The notes: generated by a model from the letters alone, not told the origin. A DNA stretch of 34,963 bases from Candidatus Methylacidiphilales bacterium (GCA_025056655.1 JANWVL010000154.1:1-34963); one strand, 5' to 3'. Shown: positions 16,601 to 26,505, counted from the first letter of the stretch. A program made the numbers and translations.

Positions 16601-17841
16601 TTAGCACTGCGCACTGTATGAACCTGCCCCAACTCCTTCAGACGCCTAATAATAAATGGCTCAAATAACACCAACGCCATCTTCTTAGGTAAACCGCATT
16701 GATGAAGCTTTAACTCAGGCCCAATAACTATGACCGAACGACCCGAATAATCCACTCGCTTACCTAGCAAATTCTGCCTAAAGCGACCGGTCTTCCCCTT
16801 GAGCATGTCAGACAAAGACTTTAATGGACGATTCCCACTGCTAGTTACCGGTCTCCCGTGCCTGCCATTATCCAACAGCGCATCTACAGCCTCTTGCAAC
16901 ATCCGTTTCTCGTTTCTTATGATTACCTCTGGTGTATTCGGCTGTAGTAAGCTTTTTAAGCGATTATTTCGGTTAATAACACGACGATATAAATCATTTA
17001 AGTCCGAAGTCGCAAAGCGCCCTCCCTCCAGCGGCACAAGTGGCCTTAAATCAGGAGGAATCACAGGCAGAACTTCAAGAATCATCCATTCAGGTCGAGT
17101 TCCCGAGTCTCGAAATCCTTGAGCCAGTTTTAGTCTCTTAGCTAACTTCTTTTTATTTTGTTTGCTTCGTGTTGCAGCCATCTCATCACTCAGCCTCTTA
17201 ATTAAATCATCAAGGTCTATAGCTTTAAGTATATCTCTCACAGCCTCTGCTCCCATTTTGGCGACAAATGATCCTTCGCCATATTGTGCTATAGCCTCTC
17301 TATATTCTTTATCACTGAGTAACTGTTTAGGCTGCAAAGGAGTCTGTCCAGGATCTACAACCATGTAGTCTTCATAATATATAACTCTCTCGAGTTCTCG
17401 AGCTGTCATATCCATCATAAGTCCCAAACGACTAGGCATGCATTTAAAAAACCATATGTGTGAAATAGGGACAGCTAATTCAATATGACCCATTCTTTCC
17501 CTACGCACTCTTGCTTGAGTCACCTCTACCCCGCACCGATCGCATATCACTCCCTTATACTTTATCCTTTTGTATTTGCCACAAGCACATTCATAATCTT
17601 TTGTTGGTCCAAAGATTCGCTCGCAAAAGAGGCCCCCCTTCTCAGGCTTAAACGTTCTATAATTAATCGTCTCTGGATTCTTTACTTCTCCTCTACTCCA
17701 AGCGCGAATGGCTTCTGGAGAAGCTATAGATATCGCAACTTCATCAGCACCGACTGCTCGCCCTCCAGTTAGTAACTCATGGACTGCCAATCGAGAGCTA
17801 TCAGAAGACATCCTTGCATAATTTAACTCTGTATTCGACAT
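13660..17841 (-). CDS. rpoC: DNA-directed RNA polymerase subunit beta'
   Basis: The 1393-residue beta' subunit, forming half of the RNA polymerase active cleft. The active-site motif [12 protein letters not shown] lies near residue 475 and carries the three Mg-binding Asp. The N-terminal zinc-binding segment ([20 protein letters not shown]) is near residue 84. The second zinc site includes [13 protein letters not shown] near residue 892, followed by [19 protein letters not shown], the bridge-helix/trigger-loop region. The length matches the common bacterial form without splitting or fusion. It begins 36 bases after rpoB with one of the few clear Shine-Dalgarno sequences here (AAAGGAG, seven bases before the ATG). 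Confidence 0.99.
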   Translation of the reverse strand: MSNTELNYARMSSDSSRLAVHELLTGGRAVGADEVAISIASPEAIRAWSRGEVKNPETINYRTFKPEKGGLFCERIFGPTKDYECACGKYKRIKYKGVICDRCGVEVTQARVRRERMGHIELAVPISHIWFFKCMPSRLGLMMDMTARELERVIYYEDYMVVDPGQTPLQPKQLLSDKEYREAIAQYGEGSFVAKMGAEAVRDILKAIDLDDLIKRLSDEMAATRSKQNKKKLAKRLKLAQGFRDSGTRPEWMILEVLPVIPPDLRPLVPLEGGRFATSDLNDLYRRVINRNNRLKSLLQPNTPEVIIRNEKRMLQEAVDALLDNGRHGRPVTSSGNRPLKSLSDMLKGKTGRFRQNLLGKRVDYSGRSVIVIGPELKLHQCGLPKKMALVLFEPFIIRRLKELGQVHTVRSAKKMIERQENIVWDILEDVTKGHPVLLNRAPTLHRLSIQAFEPKLIEGEAIRIHPLVCTAYNADFDGDQMAVHVPLSVEAQLEARLLMLSTNNIFSPSSGRPITTPTQDITLGCYYITLMAKRQQHQESKRLPLFGSADEVLFAHAEKLIQTHEPILYRNPDWGKKTPFGDPDSKLITTTAGRVIFNQVWPENLGFYNKTCGKKQLGEIILKCYQIAGHDATVKSLDKLKELGFSEATRAGISIGIDDMIIPEEKDRVIQKAHEQIAVVEKQYRSGAITEGERYNKIVDIWTQATDEISGVMFRTLDYNKGRRELNPLYLMVDSGARGNKQQVRQLAGIRGLMAKPSGDIIERPILSNFREGLSVIEYFISTHGARKGLADTALKTADAGYMTRKLHDVAQDVIVTEEDCGTTKGIWVQAIYEGDEEIVRLADRIIGRVSCDEIRNPVTGNIIVKAGELIDEAKASEIENIGQERVRIRSVLTCETHRGVCAKCYGYNYASARMSKPGDSVGVIAAQSIGEPGTQLTMRTFHIGGTASQVFKQPQIRAKNDGVVQFIDLRVVQDQEKNYVVLNKNGFVAIVDDEGRELERYSIVIGSVISVGNGQRIPKGTVFAQWDPYNIPILTEKSGTVEFKDIIEGVTMKREIDEASKQAGMVIIEHKEDLHPQIVIVDENKEVVASYSIPAGAHIEVKANQKVSAGQRLAKTPRKVVKTKDITGGLPRIAELFEARKPKDAAEIARIDGIVDIVGIVRAKKKLIIRNPETKEEEEHLIPLSKHLIVYKGDYVKKGQQLTEGPVMPHEILEVCGVSELQQYLLNQVQEVYRLQGVEINDKHIEIIIRQMLRKVKITDPGDTDFLWGDQVDRITFELANREIEEKGGKPAEATPVLLGVTKASLETESFISAASFQDTTRVLTEAATMGKIDYLRGFKENIIMGHIIPAGTGFIGHRAIRIIEKGEPVGEPIVEKEKKEALQILGETTS

Positions 17842-17877
17842 AGCTCACTCCTTTCTAGTTTCTATATACTTACGGAT

Positions 17878-20800
17878 TTAAGCAGCTTTTCCTGTATCCA
17901 ACGACTCGTTGGTAGAAAGAATTGAAGATGTTGAGTCCTCCCAATCATCTATTATCGCTGAACGCTGGCCCACTTTTACATCGAGGCATAGACTTTGCAT
18001 TTCCTTAATTAAAACATTAAAGGACTCGGGTATCCCAGGTCTGAGAGTATTGTCCCCTTTCACAATACTTTCATAAATTCGAGTTCTACCAGCAACATCA
18101 TCTGACTTGACCGTAAGTAACTCTTGAAGTGTATAAGCAGCCCCATATGCTTCCATTGCCCACACCTCCATCTCTCCAAATCTTTGACCACCATACTGTG
18201 CTTTGCCCCCAAGTGGTTGTTGTGTAACTAGCGAGTAAGGACCTACGGCTCTAGCATGAATTTTATCCACAACAAGATGCCCAAGCTTCATCATATAGAT
18301 TATACCGACTACTACCCGTTGATCGAAAGGCTCGCCTGTTCGACCATCGTAAAGAATAGTTTTACCGTCTTCATCTAAACCTGCCTGTTTCAGGAAAGAG
18401 CGGATCTGTTCTTCTTTGATTCCGTCAAACACAGGGGTTGCAACTTTAAAACCTAACTTTTGTGCAGCAATCCCTAAGTGGGTCTCGAGCACTTGGCCTA
18501 CATTCATACGTGAAGGCACTCCCAATGGATTAAGAACGATATCCACAGGCGTGCCATCAGGCAAAAAGGGCATGTCCTCTTCAGGAACAATTTTTGCAAC
18601 TACACCCTTATTTCCATGACGACCCGCCATCTTATCGCCAACCGACAACTTTCGCTTACTCGCAATATAGACTTTTACTTGCTTGAGAGTCCCAGGCTCA
18701 TATGTCTCTTCATCCGTCTCTAGTCTCTCCAATTCCATCTCTTTTTCATTATTCATCTGCTCAAAACGTGGCAGGAAAGAATTTATAATATCGAATATCT
18801 TGATTCTTATCGGACTCGGGTCTATCTCTATATGATCATAGATTTTAGCAAGCTTACTCAGCAAAGTCTTAGTAATCTTTCGATTAGCAGGAATAATAAT
18901 TTCGCCTGTTTGTGCATTCACTACATCAAGTGGAATTTTCTCGTTTAGCAATACATTTGACAGTGCTTGCGTCAAATCTGCCTTAATCTCTTGATCCTTC
19001 TTTTCATATTTGGCTTCAATCTCCTTTCTTAATTTCTTAGCCTCAGGACCTGTTATTTTCTGCGGTTTTTCACTTTCATTAGCTTGTTTTCCACCTGTTA
19101 TCTTCACATCCATCACTATCCCATAAGTGCCAGATGGAACACGCAAGGAAGAGTCCTTTACATCGGCAGCTTTTTCGCCAAATATAGCTCGAAGTAGCCT
19201 CTCTTCTGGAGCTAACTCAGTTTCACTCTTGGGCGTAATCTTTCCTACTAAAATATCCCCTGGTTTAACTTCTGCACCCACTCTTATCACACCATCTATA
19301 TCCAAGTTCTTCAAAGCTTCATCTCCAACTCCAGGGATATCTCGTGTAATTTCTTCCGGACCAAGTTTCGTATCGCGGGCACTTATCTCAAATTCCTCAA
19401 TATGGATACTAGTATATACATCTTCTTTAACGATGCGCTCTGAAATTAGAATAGCATCTTCAAAATTATATCCATTCCAAGGCATAAATGCCACTAACAC
19501 ATTTCTACCTAGTGCCAACTCACCATTATCCGTGCAAGGTCCGTCGGCTATCACATCTCCCTTATTAACCTTATCTCCACGCCTAACTATTGGCTTCTGG
19601 TTATAGCAAGTCCCCGCATTAGATCTCATGAATTTCTTTAAATCGTAAATATATATACCGTTTTCTGGATCATGCTTTAATTTTCGTTTCCCTTCAGGTA
19701 GTTCACCATCAGGAGTAATGATAATCCGGTCTGAGCAAACAGAAGCTACCTTTCCAGGCCCCTCAGCTACCACTACAGCCAGAGAATCTCGAGCCACTTT
19801 AGCCTCCATGCCCGTACCCACTATCGGAGATTCTGTAACGATCAGTGGAACTCCCTGACGTTGCATATTAGAACCCATTAAAGCTCGATTAGCATCGTCA
19901 TGTTCTAAAAACGGAATAAGACTGGCGGCAACAGATACTAGCTGCTTAGGTGATACATCCATATAATCCACTAGGTCTGGCTTCACTTCTAAAAACTCCC
20001 CTCGTTGCCTCACTGCCACCTTTTCAGATATAATCCTACCATTCTCATCCAATGGAGTGTTTGCCATCGCGACGACATAATTCTCCTCCTCATCAGCCGT
20101 AAGATAGTCTATAGTTTCTGTAACTACTCCATTCTCTACACGACGATAAGGAGTTTCTATAAATCCATACTCATTGATCCTAGCGAAGCAAGCCATCGAG
20201 TTAATCAATCCTATATTTGGCCCCTCAGGCGTTTCTATAGGACATATCCTGCCGTAATGAGATGGGTGAACGTCACGGACTTCAAAACCTGCACGATCGC
20301 GCGATAAGCCGCCGGGGCCTAAAGCTGATAAACGACGCTTGTGCGTAATTTCCGACAAAGGATTGATTTGATCCATTAATTGTGACAACTGGCTCCTTGA
20401 AAAGAAATCTCGAATTGCAGCGGAAAGTGCCTTGGGATTGATCAATTTCTGTGGTGTCATCCCCTCCGTATTCACGTCAAATAGTGTCATCCGTTCTTTC
20501 ACCAATCGCTCCGTGCGAGCTAGACCTGCACGGCATTGATTGGCAAACAACTCACCCACTGTGCGCACTCTACGGCTACCTAGATGATCTATATCATCCA
20601 CCACTCTCTCACCGCGCCTCAAATCCATCAGATACTTTGTTGCTTCAATAACATCATCACTGGTTAATATCCTTGTATTATCGTCTATTTTCAGACCAAG
20701 CTTTTGATTAAGTTTAAATCTACCAACTTTGCCCAAGTCGTAGCGTTTGGGGTCAAAGAATAATCTCTTAAGCAAAAGCCTCGCATTAGCTATCGTCGGA

Positions 20801-21747
20801 GGATCTCCGGGACGAAGCCGACGATAAATCTCTTTTAATGCACTCTCTGTATCCTTAGACGTGTCTTTTTTAAGGCACTTAACTATCGTATCATCAGTGC
20901 TGATATCAATAACTGAGATTTGTTTATATCCCAAATCTGCAAGTTGGCGAATCACTGCTTTAGTCAAAGGCTCAAACGCCCTTGCTATAACAATATCCCG
21001 ATTCTCAGGATCTCGAATTTCTGTAAACAATGTTTTGTTCCCGATGGCTTCATCATCAAGATGGCTTGAAAGCTTTAAGGTTTCAACATTATAAAATTTG
21101 CGTATAATTTCCTCGTCCGAACCAAATCCCAACGCTCTGAGAAATGTCGTAATTAAAAACTTCCGACGTCTCTTCCGACGATCTAAATGAACATATAAAG
21201 TATCCGTGGTATCAAAAGCCACTTCCAGCCAGGTGCCTCGATCAGGAATAATTCTATAATTGTAAAGCACCTTACCATTGGCATGCAAAGTGGACTCAAA
21301 ACATATCCCCGGAGAGCGATGAATCTGGCTGACGACGACTCTCTCAGAACCATTAAAAATAAAGCTCCCCGAAGGAGTCATAAGAGGAATGTCCCCCATA
21401 AAAACTCTGTCTTCCTTGACTCCGTTTTCCTGCCTGAGCCGAAAAGTAACGTATAAAGGTGCAGAATACGTCTGCCCTTCTCTAAGGCAATCCACGGGAT
21501 TTGTTTTAGGCTCGAGAATTTCATAATGCACGTATTCCAATTTGATTTTACCATCATAACTCTCAATAGGAAACACTTCCCTAAAAACGGCTTCTAGCCC
21601 TTCATTTTTCCTCTTATTTGGAGGCACATCCGCTTGTAATAACTCCCTGTATGAGCGAAGTTGTGTTTCGATCAAATTCGGAATCTCTATAGCTTCTTGC
21701 AGTTTTCCAAAATTAATCCGCTTGTTAGTAGGCTTGCTCATACTCAT
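17878..21747 (-). CDS. rpoB: DNA-directed RNA polymerase subunit beta
   Basis: The 1289-residue beta subunit. The rifampicin-binding cluster lies near residues 447-510 ([18 protein letters not shown], then [19 protein letters not shown]). The main resistance positions Asp516, His526 and Ser531 (E. coli numbering) are wild type, while Phe514 is Leu and Asn518 is Ile. Further conserved parts are [12 protein letters not shown] near residue 1032 and the C-terminal [18 protein letters not shown] that joins beta'. The start is preceded by AT-rich DNA without a Shine-Dalgarno sequence; a second ATG two codons on is possible. Two strong stem-loops separate it from rplL. Confidence 0.99.
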   Translation of the reverse strand: MSMSKPTNKRINFGKLQEAIEIPNLIETQLRSYRELLQADVPPNKRKNEGLEAVFREVFPIESYDGKIKLEYVHYEILEPKTNPVDCLREGQTYSAPLYVTFRLRQENGVKEDRVFMGDIPLMTPSGSFIFNGSERVVVSQIHRSPGICFESTLHANGKVLYNYRIIPDRGTWLEVAFDTTDTLYVHLDRRKRRRKFLITTFLRALGFGSDEEIIRKFYNVETLKLSSHLDDEAIGNKTLFTEIRDPENRDIVIARAFEPLTKAVIRQLADLGYKQISVIDISTDDTIVKCLKKDTSKDTESALKEIYRRLRPGDPPTIANARLLLKRLFFDPKRYDLGKVGRFKLNQKLGLKIDDNTRILTSDDVIEATKYLMDLRRGERVVDDIDHLGSRRVRTVGELFANQCRAGLARTERLVKERMTLFDVNTEGMTPQKLINPKALSAAIRDFFSRSQLSQLMDQINPLSEITHKRRLSALGPGGLSRDRAGFEVRDVHPSHYGRICPIETPEGPNIGLINSMACFARINEYGFIETPYRRVENGVVTETIDYLTADEEENYVVAMANTPLDENGRIISEKVAVRQRGEFLEVKPDLVDYMDVSPKQLVSVAASLIPFLEHDDANRALMGSNMQRQGVPLIVTESPIVGTGMEAKVARDSLAVVVAEGPGKVASVCSDRIIITPDGELPEGKRKLKHDPENGIYIYDLKKFMRSNAGTCYNQKPIVRRGDKVNKGDVIADGPCTDNGELALGRNVLVAFMPWNGYNFEDAILISERIVKEDVYTSIHIEEFEISARDTKLGPEEITRDIPGVGDEALKNLDIDGVIRVGAEVKPGDILVGKITPKSETELAPEERLLRAIFGEKAADVKDSSLRVPSGTYGIVMDVKITGGKQANESEKPQKITGPEAKKLRKEIEAKYEKKDQEIKADLTQALSNVLLNEKIPLDVVNAQTGEIIIPANRKITKTLLSKLAKIYDHIEIDPSPIRIKIFDIINSFLPRFEQMNNEKEMELERLETDEETYEPGTLKQVKVYIASKRKLSVGDKMAGRHGNKGVVAKIVPEEDMPFLPDGTPVDIVLNPLGVPSRMNVGQVLETHLGIAAQKLGFKVATPVFDGIKEEQIRSFLKQAGLDEDGKTILYDGRTGEPFDQRVVVGIIYMMKLGHLVVDKIHARAVGPYSLVTQQPLGGKAQYGGQRFGEMEVWAMEAYGAAYTLQELLTVKSDDVAGRTRIYESIVKGDNTLRPGIPESFNVLIKEMQSLCLDVKVGQRSAIIDDWEDSTSSILSTNESLDTGKAA

Positions 21748-21774
21748 TTTATAGTTTTAGTTTTTAAGACAATT

Positions 21775-21807
21775 AAGCCAAGCAGTCATATAAAGACTGC
21801 TTGGCTT
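21775..21807 (-). promoter_or_regulatory. 13-bp stem-loop in the rplL-rpoB spacer
   Basis: Perfect inverted repeat AAGCCAAGCAGTC / GACTGCTTGGCTT with a 7-base loop, ending 27 bases before the rpoB start. No U-tract follows on the transcribed strand, so it is more likely a processing site or partial attenuator than a full terminator. E. coli has an attenuator and an RNase III hairpin at the same place in the operon. Confidence 0.75.
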
Positions 21808-21821
21808 TCTGTAATCTATAC

Positions 21822-21884
21822 AAGGACATGCATTAAGATTAGCTATCAAAATGCACACCATTGTATAAATCATGCAGTGTCCTT
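21822..21884 (-). promoter_or_regulatory. 12-bp stem-loop right after the rplL stop
   Basis: AAGGACATGCAT (21822-21833) pairs with ATGCAGTGTCCTT (21872-21884) leaving one bulged base; the loop is 38 bases. It begins at the base following the rplL stop codon. Alternative pairing of TATACAA (21817-21823) with TTGTATA (21861-21867) would exclude it, so the region could switch between two folds. Confidence 0.6.
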
Positions 21885-22283
21885 TTATTTAATCTCCACT
21901 TTAGCGCCTGCGGCCTCAATCTTCTTCTTGATCTCTTCCGCTTCTTCTTTACTGACGCCCTCTTTGATAGGTTTAGGAGCTCCTTCAACCAGAGCTTTAG
22001 CATCAGCCAATCCAAGGCCTGGAACTACAGCCCTGACTTCCTTAATCACTGCTATTTTGTTTGCACCTGCTTCTTTCAGAATCACGTCGAATGTGGTCTT
22101 GGCTTCAGCCGCAGGCGCTGGAGTAGCACCAGGGGCTGGAGCCGCACCAGGCGCTGCTGCAACGGCAACTGGCGCTGCTGCACTTACACCCCATTTTTCT
22201 TCAAGTTGCTTGACGAGCTCAGCTGCTTCTAATACCGTTAGAGCACTAAGCTGGTCAACCAGTGTTTTAAGATCTGCTGGCAT
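21885..22283 (-). CDS. rplL: Ribosomal protein bL12 (L7/L12)
   Basis: The stalk protein of the large subunit, present in several copies and recruiting GTPase factors such as EF-Tu. The 132-residue chain has the N-terminal dimerisation helices ([20 protein letters not shown]), a long Ala/Pro/Gly hinge (~residues 34-62) and the globular C-terminal domain ([20 protein letters not shown], then [20 protein letters not shown]). The hinge is rich in Ala-Pro-Gly and somewhat longer than usual. A good ribosome binding site (AAGGA) precedes the ATG. A 180-base structured spacer separates it from rplJ. Confidence 0.98.
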   Translation of the reverse strand: MPADLKTLVDQLSALTVLEAAELVKQLEEKWGVSAAAPVAVAAAPGAAPAPGATPAPAAEAKTTFDVILKEAGANKIAVIKEVRAVVPGLGLADAKALVEGAPKPIKEGVSKEEAEEIKKKIEAAGAKVEIK

Positions 22284-22320
22284 AGTTTTCCTTATTTATA
22301 ATTTTTCGTCCTATGAATTT

Positions 22321-22385
22321 AGTTTATCTAGTGTTATGCACCCGCATAACGATTATCGCTGAAGGGCTTCAGCGCTAGATAGACT
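22321..22385 (-). promoter_or_regulatory. Three-way-junction RNA element in the rplJ-rplL spacer
   Basis: An outer helix AGTTTATCTAG (22321-22331) with CTAGATAGACT (22375-22385) pairs at 10 of 11 positions in the minus-strand RNA. It encloses two perfect hairpins: GTTATGC/GCATAAC (22333-22350, 4-base loop) and CGCTGAAG/CTTCAGCG (22357-22374). Nearly every base of the 65 is used: only one base and a six-base linker remain at the junction. It ends 37 bases before the rplL ATG. Its function is not known to me. Confidence 0.75.
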
Positions 22386-22400
22386 AATGCCCTTTCCCCT

Positions 22401-22425
22401 GAGTGAGTGGGACGCTCACTCACTC
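22401..22425 (-). promoter_or_regulatory. 9-bp hairpin downstream of rplJ
   Basis: GAGTGAGTG and CACTCACTC flank a 7-base loop, 38 bases after the rplJ stop and 15 bases before the three-way junction in the transcript. No U-tract follows, so it does not look like a terminator. Confidence 0.7.
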
Positions 22426-22463
22426 GCCCGTAAATTCTTTGAATTCTAAATAGTAGGTTTAAG

Positions 22464-22967
22464 TTATCCATTCTTAGCCTTAATTAAGTAAGCAAGTTGG
22501 CTCGCTGGTGTATTCAAAAGCTGCGCAAGTTTATTAGCAGGCGCTTTGAGTAATCCTAAAATTTGGGCAAGCAAAACCTCCTTGGAAGGCAGGTCAGCCA
22601 AAGATAATATCTGATCTTGCGTTACTATTGCAGATTCTAGAATACCTCCTTTTAAACTCGGTTTCTTAAATTCATCTATAAAGTTTTTTAGAACTTTGGC
22701 GGCTGCACAGACATCGCTCTGACCAAAAACCACTGCCGTCTGCCCGCTTATCCCCGGTGTGTAGTCAGGCAGATTCAATTCCCTCAACGCTCTTCTAAGC
22801 AGTGTATTTTTAGTTACTCGGCATTGGGCATTAACTTTATAGAGACGATTCCGGAGCTCATTAAATTCAGATACCTTAAGACCAGTGTAATTAATAATGA
22901 TTACATACGGTGAGCGATTAATTTTTGATTTAATCCAGTCAACTATAGAATTTTTTTCAGGACGCAT
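22464..22967 (-). CDS. rplJ: Ribosomal protein uL10
   Basis: A 167-residue L10 protein, the base of the ribosomal stalk that anchors bL12 dimers. The N-terminal rRNA-binding part has SPYVIIINYTGLKVSEFNEL and the VTKNTLLRRAL helix; the C-terminal helix (LAQLLNTPASQLAYLIKAK) is where bL12 binds. The gene follows rplA by 16 bases, so the L10-leader RNA known from some operons cannot lie directly before it. The structured region is instead after it, before rplL. No Shine-Dalgarno sequence is visible. Confidence 0.97.
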   Translation of the reverse strand: MRPEKNSIVDWIKSKINRSPYVIIINYTGLKVSEFNELRNRLYKVNAQCRVTKNTLLRRALRELNLPDYTPGISGQTAVVFGQSDVCAAAKVLKNFIDEFKKPSLKGGILESAIVTQDQILSLADLPSKEVLLAQILGLLKAPANKLAQLLNTPASQLAYLIKAKNG

Positions 22968-22983
22968 ATAAATTCTATATATT

Positions 22984-23673
22984 CTAATTTTGAAGAGCTA
23001 TCTTAATAGAAGGAGAAAAAGTCGTTGATATAGCACAATTCAATATAAACCTTCCTTTTGAGGAGGCTGGTTTGGCTTTTGATAGAGCATCGATGGTTGC
23101 TTGTGCGTTCTCTGTAAGTGCTCTTTCTTCAAACGACGCCTTACCTATGTATGTATGGACATTTCCTGATTTGTCGAGTTTAAACTCGACTCGACCTGCT
23201 TTACATGCTTTCACCGCAGCAGCTGTATCGGTTGTGACAGTGCCCGTCTTGGGATTGGGCATCAGCCCCTTCGGTCCAAGAATTTTACCCAATTTCCTAA
23301 CTTCATTCATTGCATCTGGCGTAGCAATCGCTACGTCAAAATCCTGAAACCCTTCGCTGACTTTCTTAATTAAGTCTTCAAATCCAACGTATTCTGCACC
23401 CGCTGCCTTTGCGGCATCGGCGGCAGCCCCTTTAGCAAAGACTAGAACTTTAACGCTCTTTCCTGATCCATTCGGTAGCGTGACTGTTCCGCGCACCATT
23501 TGATCACTTTGTTTAGGATCTACTCCAAGACGGAAAGAGAGGTCAACTGTCTCGTCTGTTTTGCCTTTAGGGAAGGTCTTGAGTATTTTCACCGCCTCAC
23601 TTAGTGAGTAATGTTTTTGGGGATCATATTTTTTTAATGCAGCTAGATACCGCTTACTGTGCTTTTTAGCCAT
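22984..23673 (-). CDS. rplA: Ribosomal protein uL1
   Basis: A 229-residue L1 protein of the large subunit, forming the mobile stalk near the E site. Typical parts are SLSEAVKILKTFPKGKTDET, VDLSFRLGVDPKQSDQMVRG, KILGPKGLMPNPKTGTVT and EFKLDKSGNVHTYIGKASF. I chose the ATG at 23673 because L1 proteins begin Met-Ala-Lys-(K/R); a frame from 23733 would add 20 unrelated residues and overlap rplK. In many bacteria L1 represses its own operon by binding near rplK; the spacer here (56 bases) is too short to judge. Confidence 0.97.
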   Translation of the reverse strand: MAKKHSKRYLAALKKYDPQKHYSLSEAVKILKTFPKGKTDETVDLSFRLGVDPKQSDQMVRGTVTLPNGSGKSVKVLVFAKGAAADAAKAAGAEYVGFEDLIKKVSEGFQDFDVAIATPDAMNEVRKLGKILGPKGLMPNPKTGTVTTDTAAAVKACKAGRVEFKLDKSGNVHTYIGKASFEERALTENAQATIDALSKAKPASSKGRFILNCAISTTFSPSIKIALQN

Positions 23674-23729
23674 ATGAAGATGCATTGAACTTAAGCCGTG
23701 TGATAAAATAGATAATAGATAATAGCTGT

Positions 23730-24155
23730 TCAATCTACGATGTCAATACCCATGTTTCGAGCTGTGCCAGCTATTATTCGCATGGCCGCCTCATCGGAGT
23801 TGGCATTGAGATCTTTCCTTTTAATTTTAACGATCTCCATGAGTTGTTTTTTCGTAATCTTACCCACCTTAACCCGGTTTGGTTCTTTAGAACCTGAGGC
23901 AATTCCCGCCGCTTTTTTGAGAAGAGCTGCTGCCGGAGGAGACTTAGTGATGAAGCTAAAGGACTTATCTTTGTAGACTGTAATAACTACCGGGAGGATA
24001 TTCCCCGCTTCCTTTTGTGTAGCAGCGTTAAATTCCTTGCAAAAAGCCATGATATTGACGCCGTGTTGTCCCAGTGCAGGGCCGACGGGAGGAGCAGGGT
24101 TCGCCTGTCCCGCAGGTATCTGTAGGCGAATGTAAGTTGCGATTTCTTTTGCCAT
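23730..24155 (-). CDS. rplK: Ribosomal protein uL11
   Basis: A 141-residue L11 protein at the GTPase-associated centre. The N-terminal domain carries [20 protein letters not shown] and [15 protein letters not shown], including the prolines involved in thiostrepton response. The C-terminal rRNA-binding domain ends with [16 protein letters not shown]. It lies 18 bases after nusG in the usual secE-nusG-rplK-rplA order. A weak purine-rich stretch (AAGAAG) precedes the ATG. Confidence 0.98.
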   Translation of the reverse strand: MAKEIATYIRLQIPAGQANPAPPVGPALGQHGVNIMAFCKEFNAATQKEAGNILPVVITVYKDKSFSFITKSPPAAALLKKAAGIASGSKEPNRVKVGKITKKQLMEIVKIKRKDLNANSDEAAMRIIAGTARNMGIDIVD

Positions 24156-24173
24156 ATCTTCTTTGAACGTTTC

Positions 24174-24779
24174 TTATTGGATTTTTTCCACTTGCCAGAA
24201 TTCAAGCTCTACAGGAGTAGAGCGACCAAAAAGACTAACGGAAACTCTAAGTTTTCCTCTCTCGTGATCGATTTCCTCAATAATCCCCTCTTGACTTTGA
24301 AAAGGCCCCTCTTCGACCTTTACCTTGTCTCCGACCTGATGCGCGACTTTAGGAATAACTTTATCCTCCTTTTCTTTGATTTGCCGTAGCAAAGAATCAA
24401 CTTGCTCCTTTGGCATTGGAAGGGGTTGATCGCCGTCGGCAAATCCGATTACACCGTTAGTTCCACGAATGAAATACCATGCACGATCAATCAGTTTACC
24501 TTCAAAATCCCGCAATATCATTTGAATAAAAAGATAGCCAGGATAGAGCTTCCGTTCCGTCTCGACTTTTTTCCCACGCCTAACTTCCGAAACCTTTTCT
24601 ATCGGTATAATAACCTGAAAAATAAGGTCCCCTATCTCTTCAGTCTTTATTCGCGTCTCTATGTTTTTTTTAATCCGATACTCCTGCCCTGACAAAACAT
24701 GCAACGCATACCACTCGACGGGTCCCGGAGGATTAGTGGCAGAAGAGCTTGAGGAACAACCTGGGGAATTTTCTGTCAT
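24174..24779 (-). CDS. nusG: Transcription termination/antitermination protein NusG
   Basis: A 201-residue NusG that binds the RNA polymerase clamp, reduces pausing and links transcription to translation or Rho. The NGN domain spans ~residues 20-125, with WYALHVLSGQEYRIKKNIET and YPGYLFIQM. The C-terminal KOW domain is at ~145-198 (KVKVEEGPFQSQEGIIEEID). The first ~18 residues (SPGCSSSSSATNPPGP) are a Ser/Pro-rich extension of no obvious function. The gene starts 12 bases after the secE stop, without a Shine-Dalgarno sequence. Confidence 0.97.
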   Translation of the reverse strand: MTENSPGCSSSSSATNPPGPVEWYALHVLSGQEYRIKKNIETRIKTEEIGDLIFQVIIPIEKVSEVRRGKKVETERKLYPGYLFIQMILRDFEGKLIDRAWYFIRGTNGVIGFADGDQPLPMPKEQVDSLLRQIKEKEDKVIPKVAHQVGDKVKVEEGPFQSQEGIIEEIDHERGKLRVSVSLFGRSTPVELEFWQVEKIQ

Positions 24780-24791
24780 GAGAATTCTCTG

Positions 24792-25112
24792 TTAATGCAT
24801 TCGTGTGATGAAGCCTATGACTTTAACTAAAATAAAATCCGCTGATGTAATAAATGTCGCCAAAAATATTGACGCTACGATCACAACCACAGATGAGTCA
24901 ATCAGCTCCTTATATTTCTTTAACCCTTTCTGGCTAGGATCCCATGGCCACGTGCATTTTTGCAACTCAGCTCGCGTCTGATCCAAAAAAGCCTTTATCT
25001 GAGTCCCAACCTTACGCCAAATCAAGAGTGAGACAACCAAAGCAATCAGCATCACCACAGTTGTGGTGTTAAATACTGGACCTCCCCATTTTAGTAAGCT
25101 CGACTCACTCAT
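24792..25112 (-). CDS. secE: Preprotein translocase subunit SecE
   Basis: The small membrane subunit of the SecYEG channel, 106 residues. It has an N-terminal hydrophobic segment (TVVMLIALVVSLLIW), a cytoplasmic amphipathic stretch with the conserved QTRAELQKCTWPWDPSQKG, and the core transmembrane helix (SSVVVIVASIFLATFITSAD). Two membrane segments make it longer than the minimal 60-residue SecE. It lies between tRNA-Trp and nusG, the classical position. Confidence 0.95.
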   Translation of the reverse strand: MSESSLLKWGGPVFNTTTVVMLIALVVSLLIWRKVGTQIKAFLDQTRAELQKCTWPWDPSQKGLKKYKELIDSSVVVIVASIFLATFITSADFILVKVIGFITRMH

Positions 25113-25140
25113 GTCAGATTAATGTAACAGCATTGATAAC

Positions 25141-25213
25141 CAGGGCAGGAGGGACTCGAACCCCCAACCGACGGTTTTGGAGACCGCTGCTCTACCAATT
25201 GAACTACTGCCCT
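25141..25213 (-). tRNA. trnW: tRNA-Trp (CCA anticodon)
   Basis: The minus strand folds into a complete cloverleaf: acceptor AGGGCAG/CTGCCCT, D arm with AATTGGTAGAGC, anticodon loop with CCA, T loop TTCGAGT, and a G discriminator as expected for Trp. The 3' CCA is not encoded. It lies between tuf and secE, as in many bacteria. Confidence 0.97.
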
Positions 25214-25218
25214 CTTTT

Positions 25219-25250
25219 ATCTGCGGGCTGGATTTCACCAACCCGCAGAT
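25219..25250 (-). promoter_or_regulatory. Stem-loop between tuf and tRNA-Trp
   Basis: ATCTGCGGG pairs with CCCGCAGAT (9 bp) and continues with TGG/CCA after one mismatch; the loop is 6 bases. It lies 29 bases after the tuf stop and five before the mature tRNA 5' end. On the transcribed strand the hairpin is followed by AAAAG, not a U-tract. RNA processing or protection of the tuf 3' end is the likely role. Confidence 0.65.
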
Positions 25251-25279
25251 CATTATTATATGTAAGTCATCCTTACGAA

Positions 25280-26473
25280 TTAATCAAGAATCTCAGTAAC
25301 GCGACCTGCTCCTACAGTTCGACCTCCTTCTCGAATTGCAAAACGTATCGACTTCTCCAAAGCTATCGGAGTGATTAACTCAACTTCGATCTCTACATTA
25401 TCACCGGGCATGACCATTTCCACACCCTCCTTGAGTTTGATGTTGCCCGTAACGTCAGTCGTTCTAAAGTAAAACTGCGGACGGTAACCGCTAAAAAACG
25501 GTGTATGGCGCCCGCCTTCTTCTTTTGATAGAACGTATACCTGGGCTCTAAATTTTGAGTGCGGCTTGATCGACCCTACCTTAGCGATGACCTGTCCGCG
25601 CTCGATATCCTCTTTTTTGATACCGCGCAAAAGCAACCCTACGTTATCTCCAGCCTCAGCAGTATCAAGAATCTTCCGGAACATTTCAATATCCGTCACC
25701 GTCGTCCTCTGCGTAGGACGTAGACCGACAATTTCGACCTCTTCCATCTTTTTCAACACACCGCGCTCAACACGCCCTGTAGCCACTGTGCCGCGGCCCT
25801 CAATATTGAATACGTCCTCGATCGGCATCAGAAAAGGCTGATCTTTCGGACGTTCAGGCGTTGGTATGTAGTTATCCACGGCATCCATCAAATCGAGAAT
25901 GCACTTAGCATCGGGATGTGAAGGATCTCCCGCAGCAAGCGCCTTCGTCGCACTGCCCCGAACAATCGGAATACTATCCCCAGGAAACTCATACTTGGTC
26001 AACAGCTCGCGCACCTCTAACTCCACAAGGTCGAGCAAGTCCTTATCATCCACCATGTCGCATTTATTCAAAAACACCACAAGTGCCGGCACCCCGACTT
26101 GTCGGGCCAAAAGAATGTGTTCGCGAGTCTGTGGCATGGGACCGTCCGCGGCGCTCACAACCAAAATCGCGCCGTCCATCTGAGCTGCACCCGTAATCAT
26201 GTTCTTAACGTAGTCCGCATGCCCAGGGCAGTCCACGTGAGCATAGTGGCGTTTTTCAGTTTGGTATTCAACGTGTGCCGTATTAATCGTAATTCCTCGC
26301 TCTCTCTCCTCCGGAGCATTGTCAATCTGTTCATATGCCTTTGCCTCGGCCAATCCTTTCTTAGAAAGGATCACAGTGATTGCTGAAGTTAATGTAGTTT
26401 TACCGTGGTCAACGTGGCCGATCGTGCCAATATTAACGTGCGGCTTATCGCGCTTAAAAACTTCTTTTGCCAT
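25280..26473 (-). CDS. tuf: Elongation factor Tu
   Basis: The GTPase that delivers aminoacyl-tRNA to the ribosome, 397 residues. The G1 loop GHVDHGKT is at residues 19-26, with [20 protein letters not shown] (G3), NKCDM (G4) and the G5-like GSATKAL. Domains 2 and 3 are intact ([20 protein letters not shown] and [13 protein letters not shown]). A Shine-Dalgarno-like GAGGT precedes the ATG. Only one tuf copy is seen in the window. It follows tRNA-Thr and precedes tRNA-Trp-secE, the standard arrangement. Confidence 0.99.
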   Translation of the reverse strand: MAKEVFKRDKPHVNIGTIGHVDHGKTTLTSAITVILSKKGLAEAKAYEQIDNAPEERERGITINTAHVEYQTEKRHYAHVDCPGHADYVKNMITGAAQMDGAILVVSAADGPMPQTREHILLARQVGVPALVVFLNKCDMVDDKDLLDLVELEVRELLTKYEFPGDSIPIVRGSATKALAAGDPSHPDAKCILDLMDAVDNYIPTPERPKDQPFLMPIEDVFNIEGRGTVATGRVERGVLKKMEEVEIVGLRPTQRTTVTDIEMFRKILDTAEAGDNVGLLLRGIKKEDIERGQVIAKVGSIKPHSKFRAQVYVLSKEEGGRHTPFFSGYRPQFYFRTTDVTGNIKLKEGVEMVMPGDNVEIEVELITPIALEKSIRFAIREGGRTVGAGRVTEILD

Positions 26474-26505
26474 GGATGACTTACCTCAATTTACTATTGC
26501 TTTTT

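Noticed and set aside
23674-23733. Longer rplA start at 23733
   Set aside because: Adds residues unlike L1 and overlaps rplK; the Met-Ala-Lys-Lys start fits the family.
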